A stretch of 64,000 bases of DNA, from contig NZ_CANMDB010000006.1 of NCBI RefSeq assembly GCF_947496515.1, positions 1 through 64,000 on the forward strand. The letters run 5' to 3'. Shown here one piece after another: positions 1-7,351 of the stretch; the first letter of the stretch is position 1; the number at the start of each line of letters is the position of its first letter. A program made the position numbers and the translations under genes. Source of the DNA: an uncultured Roseobacter sp. (GTDB lineage Bacteria > Pseudomonadota > Alphaproteobacteria > Rhodobacterales > Rhodobacteraceae). The notes under the pieces are model-generated. The model had not been told where the DNA came from, ran no database searches, and saw only the letters and a list, made by a program, of their open reading frames with translations.

Positions 1-197
1 AGAAACCATCGTCCAGATGGACCAAACGCCAATCATGCACTAACAATCAAATTGGACCACTCAGGTGGGGCTGATCACTGTACCTGACCTCAGTAACCAT
101 GTTCGTCGCGTACTAGTTAAACGGAATACTGATGTTCTAGAGGTCTTGTTCGAACAGTAGACGGGCATACAGACTACAGACAAAGAGGCTTCGTACA

Positions 198-216
198 GCA
201 GAAAACGATTTTCTGC
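198..216. other. Perfect small hairpin in the gene-free left end
   Basis: GCAGAAAA and TTTTCTGC flank a three-base CGA loop. Positions 1-378 are AT-richer than the rest of the window and I see no convincing gene there; the open frame on the minus strand at 61-264 has no ribosome site or recognisable motif. The hairpin could terminate transcription of the minus-strand gene ending at 379, but there is no clear T-run. Confidence 0.35.
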
Positions 217-378
217 ATTGTCGAAGCTTGTCATTTTCGAGAGAACAAAGAGCAATGCAGTCAAAGGTTCGCTTCGGCTGTCTCAGCTCGATCGATTTGC
301 AACCGCAGCGAACTTCCGGTACGCCCCCACCAATGAGGCCGCCTGTGGCGGCCCCGTTGCTAGCTTCTTATTGGAGGT

Positions 379-579
379 TCAGTTGGATATTGTCCTTCGT
401 GCCTCACCCAGAGCCTTCGACCCCTTCACCCACTGCCACGGAGTGCGCGGCTTTCGGGCCTTGGCCAGTTCGGGATTTGCCTTGGCATCACTGGCAGCGC
501 TGCGCAGGCGTTCGCGGGCTTCGCGCGGGTCGATCTTGAGTTCTTCGCATAGGGCTTTCAGTGTGATGATGTCGGGCAT
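379..579 (-). CDS. Small conserved-looking hypothetical protein of the integrated element
   Basis: A 66-residue protein beginning MPDIITLKAL. A clear ribosome binding site (TAGGAG) lies seven bases before the ATG, which decides the start. The sequence is rich in Lys, Arg and Ala, with a helix-forming N-terminal half (CEELKIDPREARERL) and a TPWQW motif before the C-terminus. I recall similar small proteins in mobile elements of Rhodobacteraceae, but I cannot assign a function. The N-terminal part resembles a short helix-turn-helix-like unit, which is only an inference. It lies downstream of, and on the same strand as, a start-less open frame at 646-879. Confidence 0.65.
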   Translation of the reverse strand: MPDIITLKALCEELKIDPREARERLRSAASDAKANPELAKARKPRTPWQWVKGSKALGEARRTISN

Positions 580-631
580 GTCGATCTCCTAGATTGCTGA
601 TGAAGATCAATAAGACGCAAGACAAAGGCGT

Positions 632-646
632 GTCAGGGATAACCCT
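632..646 (+). repeat. 15-bp repeat GTCAGGGATAACCCT, copy 1
   Basis: Exact 15-bp match to positions 6116-6130, just upstream of the integrase gene. A degenerate copy in inverted orientation (GTCAGGG then TAAATCCT) lies at about 944-960. Short repeats placed at both ends of an integrative element and near int are typical of arm-type binding sites for a tyrosine integrase, so I propose that role as inference. Confidence 0.5.
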
Positions 647-879
647 CACTCGGCTTGAAGATTGCCCAGAAGTTCGGCCCGAAGCTCTTTGCGTATGTAT
701 TCGACCACCAAAATCGAAGGGTTGCCGATCTGCCGTGTGTACTCGCGCGAAACTGACCGAAGCTGCAAATAGCGCCAAAGATCGACAGCGAGACGCGCGC
801 GCGGCGGCGTTACAATGAGCCAGGAGCGCTGAGACGGACCACGAGCATGGCGATGCCGTCGAATGCACTGCTGGCGCGT
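646..879 (-). pseudogene. Open frame without a usable start codon; probable gene remnant
   Basis: Between an upstream in-frame stop (880-882) and TGA at 646-648, the minus strand has 77 sense codons that read like real protein: hydrophobic and charged residues alternate sensibly in SVSREYTRQIGNPSILVVEY and then IRKELRAELL near the C-terminus. There is no ATG or GTG positioned to start it; the only standard alternative is a TTG at codon 38, which would give a 40-residue product. It is therefore either a 5'-truncated remnant or a gene started from a rare codon. The stop overlaps the 15-bp repeat at 632-646 by one base. Function unknown. Confidence 0.4.
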
Positions 880-1062
880 TCACGCGCGCCCTGAGGCGCT
901 TTGTGACGCCTTCGCTGGTTCATCCCGTGTCCGCATATGCCCATCAGGATTTACCCTGACGGATGGCGGTCAGTTTCTTAGCGTCTGCGCATCAGGTTTG
1001 GAGGCAGCACGCTGGAGACGGTCGGATCAATCATATTTTGGACAATTCTGCTCGGCCCTGCG

Positions 1063-1290
1063 GTGATCGCTTTGGTCTGGGTCATGTGGGAGGGCTGGGT
1101 GCTGCCGCAGCTGATCCCGAAATCCGAAATCATCGCGCGGGCAGATGCCTCGATCCAAGAATACGGTGACCGGGCAGCGGAGGTTGCTGCTAACCGCGAA
1201 TACGAAGCGTGGTATCGGTCCGAACTCACTGATCAAGGCAAGTGGCGACGGGTCCGGCGAGACATCAATCGTCGGCAAAAGACCAGATAA
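1063..1290 (+). CDS. Small single-helix membrane protein, start uncertain
   Basis: The annotated GTG start gives 75 residues. The same frame is open further upstream to about 976, and that extension completes a hydrophobic segment (SIIFWTILLGPAVIALVWVMW, written from both parts), so the true start is probably upstream, perhaps after the GGAGG at 1000-1004. After the membrane segment comes a soluble, charged tail ending RRDINRRQKTR. The codon content looks genuinely coding. No family recognised. It is the only convincing plus-strand gene in the element, while the replication genes and integrase read on the minus strand. Confidence 0.55.
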   Translation: MIALVWVMWEGWVLPQLIPKSEIIARADASIQEYGDRAAEVAANREYEAWYRSELTDQGKWRRVRRDINRRQKTR

Positions 1291-1682
1291 TGGTCGGGTC
1301 AGGACAGGCTAGCATTCTTATCGCTTATCTGCACCGTCTAGCAGCGACCCCTGCAAAGGATTCCTTCAGAACGTCCGCCAAGTGGTTTGCCACCCGAGTG
1401 ATACCCAGCGGGCGGTACTGCGACCTGCCTCGAATGCTGAATGTATGAAAACACTCGATAAATCGACCCCGGCTCGTGTCCGACAGACTGATACATTATC
1501 ATCGGGTCGGCCTAAGGCGTCTCGCCCATCGCCAACGGCAACGCTTTCACAGGGCGACCACGGGGGATGGGGGAGGTATTTTTTTATCGGCGCCCGCCTC
1601 GCGGGCAGACAGGGGGTCATATAAACTGCCGAGGTTTTCAGTCCCTAGCCGCTGCTCTACGCCTCCCCTGCACTTTGTGGGG
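1291..1682. other. Gene-free stretch inside the element
   Basis: About 390 bp with no open frame that looks coding and no ribosome binding site. It contains a G-rich run and a run of seven T at about 1577-1586, but no strong hairpin next to it. I see no tRNA, repeat or origin signature here. Confidence 0.4.
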
Positions 1683-1979
1683 TCAGTTGGTCTTCGAACG
1701 CGGGATCACGGTCATGGGCAGTTTCCCCTTTCTGCGCAATTTTTCAAATTGCTCGATGTGACCCAAGATCGTCAGGGCGTGTTTGAACGAAAGTTCTTTC
1801 CGCGAGTAGGTCTCGAAACCGTGAATAGAGGCGTAGAAACCGGTAATCTCCAATAGCGCCTGGACGACATCGGTATTGGTCAGGCTGACCGTTTCGGCAC
1901 CCTCGGCCTTGCCTTCGGCCAATATCGCCTGCTGGATTGCGGTTTTCAGGCGGTTCTGCATTTCTTGATGGTTCGTCAT
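1683..1979 (-). CDS. Hypothetical protein downstream of the replication gene
   Basis: 98 residues from an ATG at 1979, preceded by AAGAAG at a suitable distance; an ATG at 2003 would add eight residues (METKKKIK). Longer frames extend back into the replication gene but overlap it antiphase and are not credible. The protein is helical and charged, with TNTDVVQALLEITGFYASIHG in two parts and a C-terminal KLRRKGKLPM stretch. No catalytic motif is visible. It is co-oriented with the primase-helicase gene that ends at 2111, about 130 bp upstream, so it may be co-transcribed and related to replication or regulation of the element. Confidence 0.6.
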   Translation of the reverse strand: MTNHQEMQNRLKTAIQQAILAEGKAEGAETVSLTNTDVVQALLEITGFYASIHGFETYSRKELSFKHALTILGHIEQFEKLRRKGKLPMTVIPRSKTN

Positions 1980-2110
1980 TTTGATCTTCTTTTTCGTTTC
2001 CATCACGCCTGAGCCGTCAAGGCCGTAAGCGCGACTTTTGGTGCGGATGAACACTTGCTCAAAAATCCCACACGTGCGCGACTTCTGAGAAAGTGATCGT
2101 GACGCGCGGA

Positions 2111-3883
2111 TCAGGGCAGCGACCAGACGGAGGCTTTCCCGTCTTTCGACTTCACCACGCCAAGGGCTTCGCCTGCGCGTCGGAGCGTAGGGAGTGAGAT
2201 CCCTTTTTCCTTGGCCCAGCCGTCGAGCGCCTTCTTCTTGACCGGCCCCTTGCGGAGTACGCTTTCCAGCCACGCGGTCGCAGTGTCGCGTTCTCGTGGC
2301 GGTCGGCCCCGTTCGGCCTCGGGAGGCGCGAGTAGTTCGCCCACCGTCAATTCAGGCTCGCAGGCATGCCATTTCACGCGGGGGTGTGAGCGTGGCCCGG
2401 TGCTCTGCATCTCAAACACAATTGTCGGATCCGGCTCGGCATAGTTTGACTTAGCGTGGGCCACCGCGCGCAAGCGCGGGTCGTCGGGATGCGGCGCGAG
2501 GATCAGGCCAGACCGCACCCGAGCCGATATCGAAATCGAGCCGATACCTTGGTGCATGGCATGGTCAGCCCGCGCCTTCCGAAGGTGCCGCACGATCAGA
2601 ATGGCCGTGTCGAACTCGCGCGCCAACTGGTCTATCTGCACCATGAAGTGCATGGTCTCGGTTGCCTTGTTCCCGTCCGCACCCTCCTTCATGAAGGCGA
2701 TAATCGGATCGATCACGACAAGGGCGGGCGTGTTTGCCGAAAGTTCTTGCCGGAGCAATGCTAAGCCGCGCTCGTCCAAGGAAAACGGCTCCTGTTGGAA
2801 ACGCACCTTCGAGACATCGGCCCCGGCCTGCATGAGGCGAGGTTTGAGCACCCGCGACGGGTCGTCCTCAGCAGACATGAACAGGACCGAGCCTTTTTCG
2901 ATATCGTTCACGAAAGGTGGGGGCTTCCCGGTCGTCACAGCGGCAGCAATGGCGCAGGTAAAGGTGGATTTCCCTTGCCCCATGTTCCCGTCGAGAACAG
3001 TCAGTGCACCTTTCACGATATAAGGATACATCGAGAATTGCGGAGTGGATTCCTCGACGTCCCCGAGCCAGCCGAAAGCCTCTTCATGCCCGGCTTCGTA
3101 TTTGCCGACACTGGAGGCAATACGCTCGACCTCATCGGCGTCGAGGGGTGAACTACACGCCGCAGCATTGATCGCCTGCAAAGCGCCTTCGATTGCCGTT
3201 TCGGTCAACCCGCGAAATCTTAGCGATCCGGCAATTTTGGTCAGTTCATTGTTACGGCTTCCAGCTTTGAAGGAACCAACCGTGTCGAAGTTCGCTGTGC
3301 GGCTTTTGTCGCGCGCAAGCGTGCGCAAGAACTCGGCAGGCAGCGCTGCCAAGCGGTTCTCTCCGCGTTGCACGCGATACCGGCTACCGCATTTGTGCAT
3401 GCTGGGCGGGCCAACGAGATATCCACTGGCGTTGTCCTTGATGTCTATGCCAGCAAGCGGCGCTTTCCTCTTGGGTAGGGCCTCCGAGGCGCGGAAATAG
3501 TAGTGTGTCCCGCGGCCCGTTCGAACCGACAGAGTCGGTGGGAGGTTCAGCCTCTTGAAGGTTTCGGCCGCCTCCGGGCCGTCAACATCGAGCACAACCA
3601 CGCCCGGCGGAAGGATGACGCCAAAGTTGGCCTTGGGGTACTTCTTGAACGAGCGACGGATTTTGACCGCGTTGCTCGTGGCGCTGTGCTGTCCCTTCGG
3701 AAACAATTCCGCGATGGGGTGCTTGCCCGGACTCTTGCAATTAGGCTTGCCGCAAGTGCATTGGCCGTCATCGCCGATGCCATGCAAAGCGATGATTTTA
3801 CCGCCATTGCACGCCCAAGCGAGCGCGGCTTTGATAATCGAAGATGACAGCATATCACCCTCGAAACGAAACGCTTTGCGCAT
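2111..3883 (-). CDS. Bifunctional primase-polymerase and RepA-like AAA helicase
   Basis: 590 residues. AAGGAG about eight bases before ATG fixes the start. The N-terminal 200 residues match the prim-pol family: a Cys-rich patch (CTCGKPNC, residues 42-49) and the metal-binding DVDG (D99, D101), followed by the TGRGTHYYF stretch near 122-130 that the family uses in catalysis. Residues 280-500 form a RecA/RepA-type ATPase with Walker A GNMGQGKST (299-307) and Walker B VVIDP (D392). The C-terminal 90 residues look like a winged-helix DNA-binding tail. Such fusion proteins replicate plasmids, phage satellites and integrative elements. The alpA-like gene lies 23 bp upstream on the same strand, which suggests one transcript. 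No disruption seen. Confidence 0.88.
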   Translation of the reverse strand: MRKAFRFEGDMLSSSIIKAALAWACNGGKIIALHGIGDDGQCTCGKPNCKSPGKHPIAELFPKGQHSATSNAVKIRRSFKKYPKANFGVILPPGVVVLDVDGPEAAETFKRLNLPPTLSVRTGRGTHYYFRASEALPKRKAPLAGIDIKDNASGYLVGPPSMHKCGSRYRVQRGENRLAALPAEFLRTLARDKSRTANFDTVGSFKAGSRNNELTKIAGSLRFRGLTETAIEGALQAINAAACSSPLDADEVERIASSVGKYEAGHEEAFGWLGDVEESTPQFSMYPYIVKGALTVLDGNMGQGKSTFTCAIAAAVTTGKPPPFVNDIEKGSVLFMSAEDDPSRVLKPRLMQAGADVSKVRFQQEPFSLDERGLALLRQELSANTPALVVIDPIIAFMKEGADGNKATETMHFMVQIDQLAREFDTAILIVRHLRKARADHAMHQGIGSISISARVRSGLILAPHPDDPRLRAVAHAKSNYAEPDPTIVFEMQSTGPRSHPRVKWHACEPELTVGELLAPPEAERGRPPRERDTATAWLESVLRKGPVKKKALDGWAKEKGISLPTLRRAGEALGVVKSKDGKASVWSLP

Positions 3884-3906
3884 CCCGGTTCTCCTTTTCT
3901 GGGTGA

Positions 3907-4131
3907 TCAGTAGTCGGCGTAGTACGTGCGGGCGCGCTCAGCAGCGCGTTCAGCGAGCCAATCCTCGATTTCTGACAGGATCCACGCAACCGTAGTGCCG
4001 CCAGGCCTTACGCGCCGTGGAAAGCGCCCACGGAGCTCCCAGCGCAACAAGGTTGTATTGCTGACGCGGATACCCAAGCGCTCTAGGTCGTCGCGCGATA
4101 CCAGCCTTGGCGTATTCAATTCATCCATCAT
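3907..4131 (-). CDS. AlpA-family helix-turn-helix regulator/excisionase-like protein
   Basis: 74 residues. AAGGGA precedes the ATG. The sequence shows the MerR/AlpA-like pattern: LVSRDDLERLGI, then SNTTLLRWELRGRFPRR and a final WLAERAAERAR helix. AlpA proteins are small DNA-binding activators or excisionases (P4 Vis, E. coli AlpA) that switch on integrase or the replication operon of satellites and prophages. It sits immediately before the primase-helicase gene, with integrase upstream on the same strand. I infer that it controls the element's excision or replication. A generic HTH_17 protein of other origin cannot be excluded. Confidence 0.8.
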   Translation of the reverse strand: MMDELNTPRLVSRDDLERLGIRVSNTTLLRWELRGRFPRRVRPGGTTVAWILSEIEDWLAERAAERARTYYADY

Positions 4132-4250
4132 GGATTTTCCCTTTCGTCGGTCTGACTAAGGAGCCGGCTCCATGTGTGGACAACATATGGCGGATTGAAA
4201 CGAAGCTAAATCAAAGGTGTAGCCAAACTTACGCGGAAGGTGTGCAAGTT

Positions 4251-4952
4251 CTATCTGTTCCCTCGCGATATAGAGGTTTCATCAAGAATGTTTCCTGAAA
4301 GAGAGAAACTTGGACCAAAGATTTCGGTAACACACGCGGTCATGAAGCGTCTATATTCGCTGCTTGGATCTTTGGTTCTGTCGTAGCCGCCTCGCGCTGC
4401 AGTGACGTCGGTGAAATAGCACTCGAACACGTCTGACAGCGCATTGGCGAGATCGATCTTGAACTCGTGCGCTATTGAGACGCCTTTATGTTTCCTGTCA
4501 TCCAGAACCTCAGACAAATCTCGTGCCCTGGATACCAACAACTCCAATTGGGCAAGCAGAGTCTCGCGCTCTGGCGGCGGCGATGGCAGTTCGTCCGGCC
4601 ATTCAGACAAGGTGGAGAGATTTTCAACTGCAAGCGCTTCGATGAGTTTTTCGGCGGGGTTCAGTACGGAACTACCAATTTTTCTGACCCGTTCGTCCGC
4701 GCTCGCTAGCTTTGGACCCGCGCCGATGCCCAGTGGGGAAGACGCTGCTGCTACCCAAAACGCTTAGGCGAGTGCTCGAAGTTCTGTCGCCAGTTTTACT
4801 TGGTCGACTTTGGCGACAACTTGAACCTCACTGCGAAGCCGCTTCATTGCGTCGTCCGAAAAGAAAAACGGCATTTCAGGAAGCGGTCGATCCAACCACT
4901 CCAAGTCGCGATATTTCAGATAGTATGCTTGATTTGGTGATTTTCTCGACAT
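4251..4952 (-). pseudogene. Element gene split by an in-frame TAA
   Basis: From an ATG at 4952 the frame reads MSRKSPNQAYYLKYRDLEWL and continues to TAA at 4764-4766 (62 residues). The same frame stays open afterwards to 4251 and still reads like protein: KLASADERVRKIGSSVLNPAE, a Pro-rich PSPPPERE link, and a C-terminal part with KIDLANALSDVFECYF. The second half has no ATG; only a TTG at 4610 could start it. The simplest reading is one gene of about 233 codons broken by a nonsense codon. The 5' end overlaps the integrase 3' end by 77 bp in another frame. Two separate genes remain possible. Function unknown. Confidence 0.55.
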
Positions 4953-6084
4953 GACTATTCCAAAGCGCAAGCGCCTCGCGCTTTTCGTCCGCATATGAAT
5001 AGACATTGTAGATGGCCGCCACACCTGAAACCACACCCGTCTTGTGGTTCAGCAGTGCCTCAGTCACCGGCTGCGGGACGCGCAGCATCGTCATGTTTGT
5101 GGACATAGTGCGGCGCAGGTCATGGATGATCCATGGGTCAGCACCCTCCGGCAGCGCCCTATCGAGACGGTTTTTCAGGCGACCGAACCCGGACAAGGGC
5201 GATTTGCCGGTTGTCGTGAACACGAAATCCGACCCGAGGAACCTCGGTACTCTACGCAGCACATCCATCATTGCACCGGTGATCGGCACAGTGTGCTGCC
5301 TGCCGTTCTTGGCGCGCGAGGAAGGCAGCGTCCAAAGCTGCTTTTCGAGGTCGAGTTCTGACCAGCGCATTTCAGCAACCTCGGCGCGTCTCTGGCCGCT
5401 GAGGATCAACAGCTTCATGCAATCCCCGAAAGGATAGCCTTCGGCGTCACAGGCCGTCCACAGAGCCCCCAACTCATCGTTCGAAAGTACACGCTCGCGT
5501 GGTCGCTCCTTGGACATTGGTTTCATCCCGGCGATGGGGAAGGCGTCAATCATGCCGCGTTCGACGCACCAGCTCATCAGGTGCTTGAGGTGTGCGAGAG
5601 CACGGTTCGCGCTGATGGGTGCGGACTGGTGGATCGGATCGCAGGCCTTGACGACATCGGCACGTTTGATCTGGTCGATCCGCTTGCCGTACAGGGTGGT
5701 GAACTTTGCAAGCAGCGCTTTCTTGCGCTTCCAGTCCTTGTTGTGAACCTTGGCGTGTTTCTCGATGTAGTCGGGGATCACCTCGCCTAGCGTCGGCTTC
5801 GCTTCAACCTCAATGCCAGTACTGTCTTCGAAACGGCCCGTCTCGACTTGATAGAGCACTTTCCGCACCCTTTCGCGAGCCTCGGCCAGAGAAATGATTG
5901 GAAATCGACCGATTGGCAGGCGTCGCATCTTCCCGTTGATGCGCTTGTGGAGGCAGAAGGCTTTGGCGCCAGCCTTGCTGATGCGCAGCACCAAACCCGG
6001 CATCAGTTCGTCTCGATATTCGAGGCGTTTTTTCGGATCGGGCTTCTTGCCTTCAATGAATTTGGTGGTGAGCTTGCGTTTCAT
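4876..6084 (-). CDS. int: P4-type tyrosine integrase
   Basis: 402 residues from ATG at 6084 (MKRKLTTKFI); an ATG at 6111 would add nine residues, and frames further back would run through the 15-bp repeat. The N-terminal domain has the DUF4102 pattern of P4 integrases (LVLRISKAGAKAF, then RLPIGRFPIISLAEAR). The catalytic residues are present: R232 in SGQRR, H321 and R324 in IIHDLRRT, H347 in LNHKTG, and the nucleophile Y359 in AAIYNVY. The enzyme recombines the element's att site with the host tRNA gene. The tRNA-Phe-like att sequence lies at 6350-6391, about 270 bp upstream. It looks intact, so the element may still be mobile. Confidence 0.92.
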   Translation of the reverse strand: MKRKLTTKFIEGKKPDPKKRLEYRDELMPGLVLRISKAGAKAFCLHKRINGKMRRLPIGRFPIISLAEARERVRKVLYQVETGRFEDSTGIEVEAKPTLGEVIPDYIEKHAKVHNKDWKRKKALLAKFTTLYGKRIDQIKRADVVKACDPIHQSAPISANRALAHLKHLMSWCVERGMIDAFPIAGMKPMSKERPRERVLSNDELGALWTACDAEGYPFGDCMKLLILSGQRRAEVAEMRWSELDLEKQLWTLPSSRAKNGRQHTVPITGAMMDVLRRVPRFLGSDFVFTTTGKSPLSGFGRLKNRLDRALPEGADPWIIHDLRRTMSTNMTMLRVPQPVTEALLNHKTGVVSGVAAIYNVYSYADEKREALALWNSHVEKITKSSILSEISRLGVVGSTAS

Positions 6085-6115
6085 AAGCCCATGATAAGAT
6101 GGGATAGTCATCCAC

Positions 6116-6130
6116 GTCAGGGATAACCCT
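6116..6130 (+). repeat. 15-bp repeat GTCAGGGATAACCCT, copy 2
   Basis: Exact copy of 632-646, between the integrase start and the attachment site. A small inverted repeat (CCCAT and ATGGG, 6088-6103) lies just beside it. The placement fits an integrase arm site or an operator for int; sequence alone cannot separate these. Confidence 0.5.
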
Positions 6131-6349
6131 AGAGGGTTTGCATGGTTTTGGGTCGCCCAGTGTGGGATCGAGATACACGTGTGGTTTTTTCCGCCTGTGG
6201 GTATCAGCTGGGTAGCAGGAACAGTGAGCTTAAATGCTTCAGCGTGAGACGTGCTGTGGCGACCTGCCAAGCGCAAAGATCAATATTTTCAACTAACTAT
6301 GCGATGGTCTGAGCGATACTGAAACAGCATGTTTGGATCAAAAGACCAA

Positions 6350-6391
6350 TTGAAAATCCTCGTGTCGGTGGTTCGATTCCGCCCCGCACCA
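6350..6391 (+). other. Attachment site: 3' half of a tRNA-Phe gene
   Basis: The sequence starts in an anticodon loop TTGAAAA (anticodon GAA, Phe), continues with the anticodon stem strand TCCTC, a GTGTC variable region, a T arm GGTGG-TTCGATT-CCGCC whose stem pairs, the acceptor strand CCGCACC and discriminator A. The matching 5' half is absent: the bases before 6350 do not pair with TCCTC and no GGTGCGG acceptor strand lies about 73 bases upstream. Integrases commonly cross over in the tRNA anticodon loop and leave such a fragment at one element end. Its plus orientation means the intact tRNA-Phe should lie left of the window. Confidence 0.75.
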
Positions 6392-6487
6392 ATAAAATGA
6401 CTTAAAATTGGGTGGATAGGCGGATTTCTCTAAAGATGACTTCGAGAAGGTTCCGCCCGGGATAGCATTTTTGAGTCGCTTCTCGTC

Positions 6488-6715
6488 CTACCAAGTTGGT
6501 ATCCGCTCATACCCGACATTGCACACCCAAATGGAACGCTGCGGCAGCAGCCCACATTTCAGGTATTCACCGCAAGGACGAGATACACCAACACTTGATG
6601 ACCGGTTCGTTGGACCAAACCTGCCGTTGGTGATTGAGTTACCAATGATCATTTTCGTATGTTTCAGATAGCGGGAAACCCGATCAATGGCGGAAGCCTT
6701 GGTGGTTTTTGACAT
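6488..6715 (-). CDS. Possible small protein directly behind the methyltransferase gene
   Basis: 75 residues starting MSKTTKASAIDRVSRYL. The ATG follows directly on the methyltransferase stop codon (TAAATG), so translational coupling is possible. The first 35 residues look protein-like; the remainder, rich in Gly, Cys and Ser, is less convincing. No family recognised. It could be the debris of a longer gene that once bordered the attachment site. The rest of 6392-6715 holds nothing else that I can support. Confidence 0.3.
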   Translation of the reverse strand: MSKTTKASAIDRVSRYLKHTKMIIGNSITNGRFGPTNRSSSVGVSRPCGEYLKCGLLPQRSIWVCNVGYERIPTW

Positions 6716-7351
6716 TTAAGTCTGGCGTTGGAGTGCGATGACCGTGTCGATAACAGTTGCGGTTTGGCGGCTCGGACCCGTCGCAATCCGTTCGATGGGC
6801 CCGACGAAGACATCGTGCCAACCGGATGGGCTGAGGCTGAGATCGGCCAGTTCTTCGTCTGCTGTAGGATAGACCGTATCTGGGTCAGCCCACGACCAGG
6901 GTGCGCGTGACCCATGGGCCGCGATCAAGAGCAAACCGCCGGGTCCGACTACACTTGCTGCGCGCCGCAACGCTGCGGCCCGGTCAAACTTGCCCGGTGA
7001 ATGCAGGAACATCGCTGAGACGAGATCGAACGCGCCATCGGGGATGGAGACATTCAGATCGTGACGCGCGAAGCGTGCAAGTTTTGCAACGCCAGCATTT
7101 TCCGCTACCCGTTGTGCCGCATCGATTGCTGACTGCGCCACATCGACGCCCGTGGCCACCCATCCCTGCTTTGCGAGCCAGATCGTGTCATCCCCGCGTG
7201 CGCAACCCAGATCGAGGGCCCGCCCGGGAACAAGACCCCCAGCAAAGCGAACCAGAATGGCCGAGGGACGACCACCTGACGGTTGTGTCAGCTTTGCATA
7301 GTGGCCTTCCCAAAACGTGGAGGCATCCTCATGGGCTTGTGGCATCGTCAT
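6716..7351 (-). CDS. Class I SAM-dependent methyltransferase
   Basis: 211 residues from an ATG at 7351 that overlaps the stop of the upstream MFS gene as ATGA, with AGGA seven bases before it; an in-frame ATG at 7375 is less likely. Motif I is LDLGCARGDDTIWLA (the SAM-binding G-x-G loop), followed by GVDVAQSAI with the acidic ribose-binding residue, and a FDLVSAMFLHSP motif. The family includes small-molecule methyltransferases such as thiopurine or tellurite types; the substrate cannot be read from sequence. The ATGA overlap with the efflux gene shows an operon, which suggests that it modifies a toxic compound that the pump exports. Confidence 0.85.
   Translation of the reverse strand: MTMPQAHEDASTFWEGHYAKLTQPSGGRPSAILVRFAGGLVPGRALDLGCARGDDTIWLAKQGWVATGVDVAQSAIDAAQRVAENAGVAKLARFARHDLNVSIPDGAFDLVSAMFLHSPGKFDRAAALRRAASVVGPGGLLLIAAHGSRAPWSWADPDTVYPTADEELADLSLSPSGWHDVFVGPIERIATGPSRQTATVIDTVIALQRQT

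Noticed and set aside
61-264. Small minus-strand open frame at the left end
   Set aside because: No ribosome binding site and random-looking residues.
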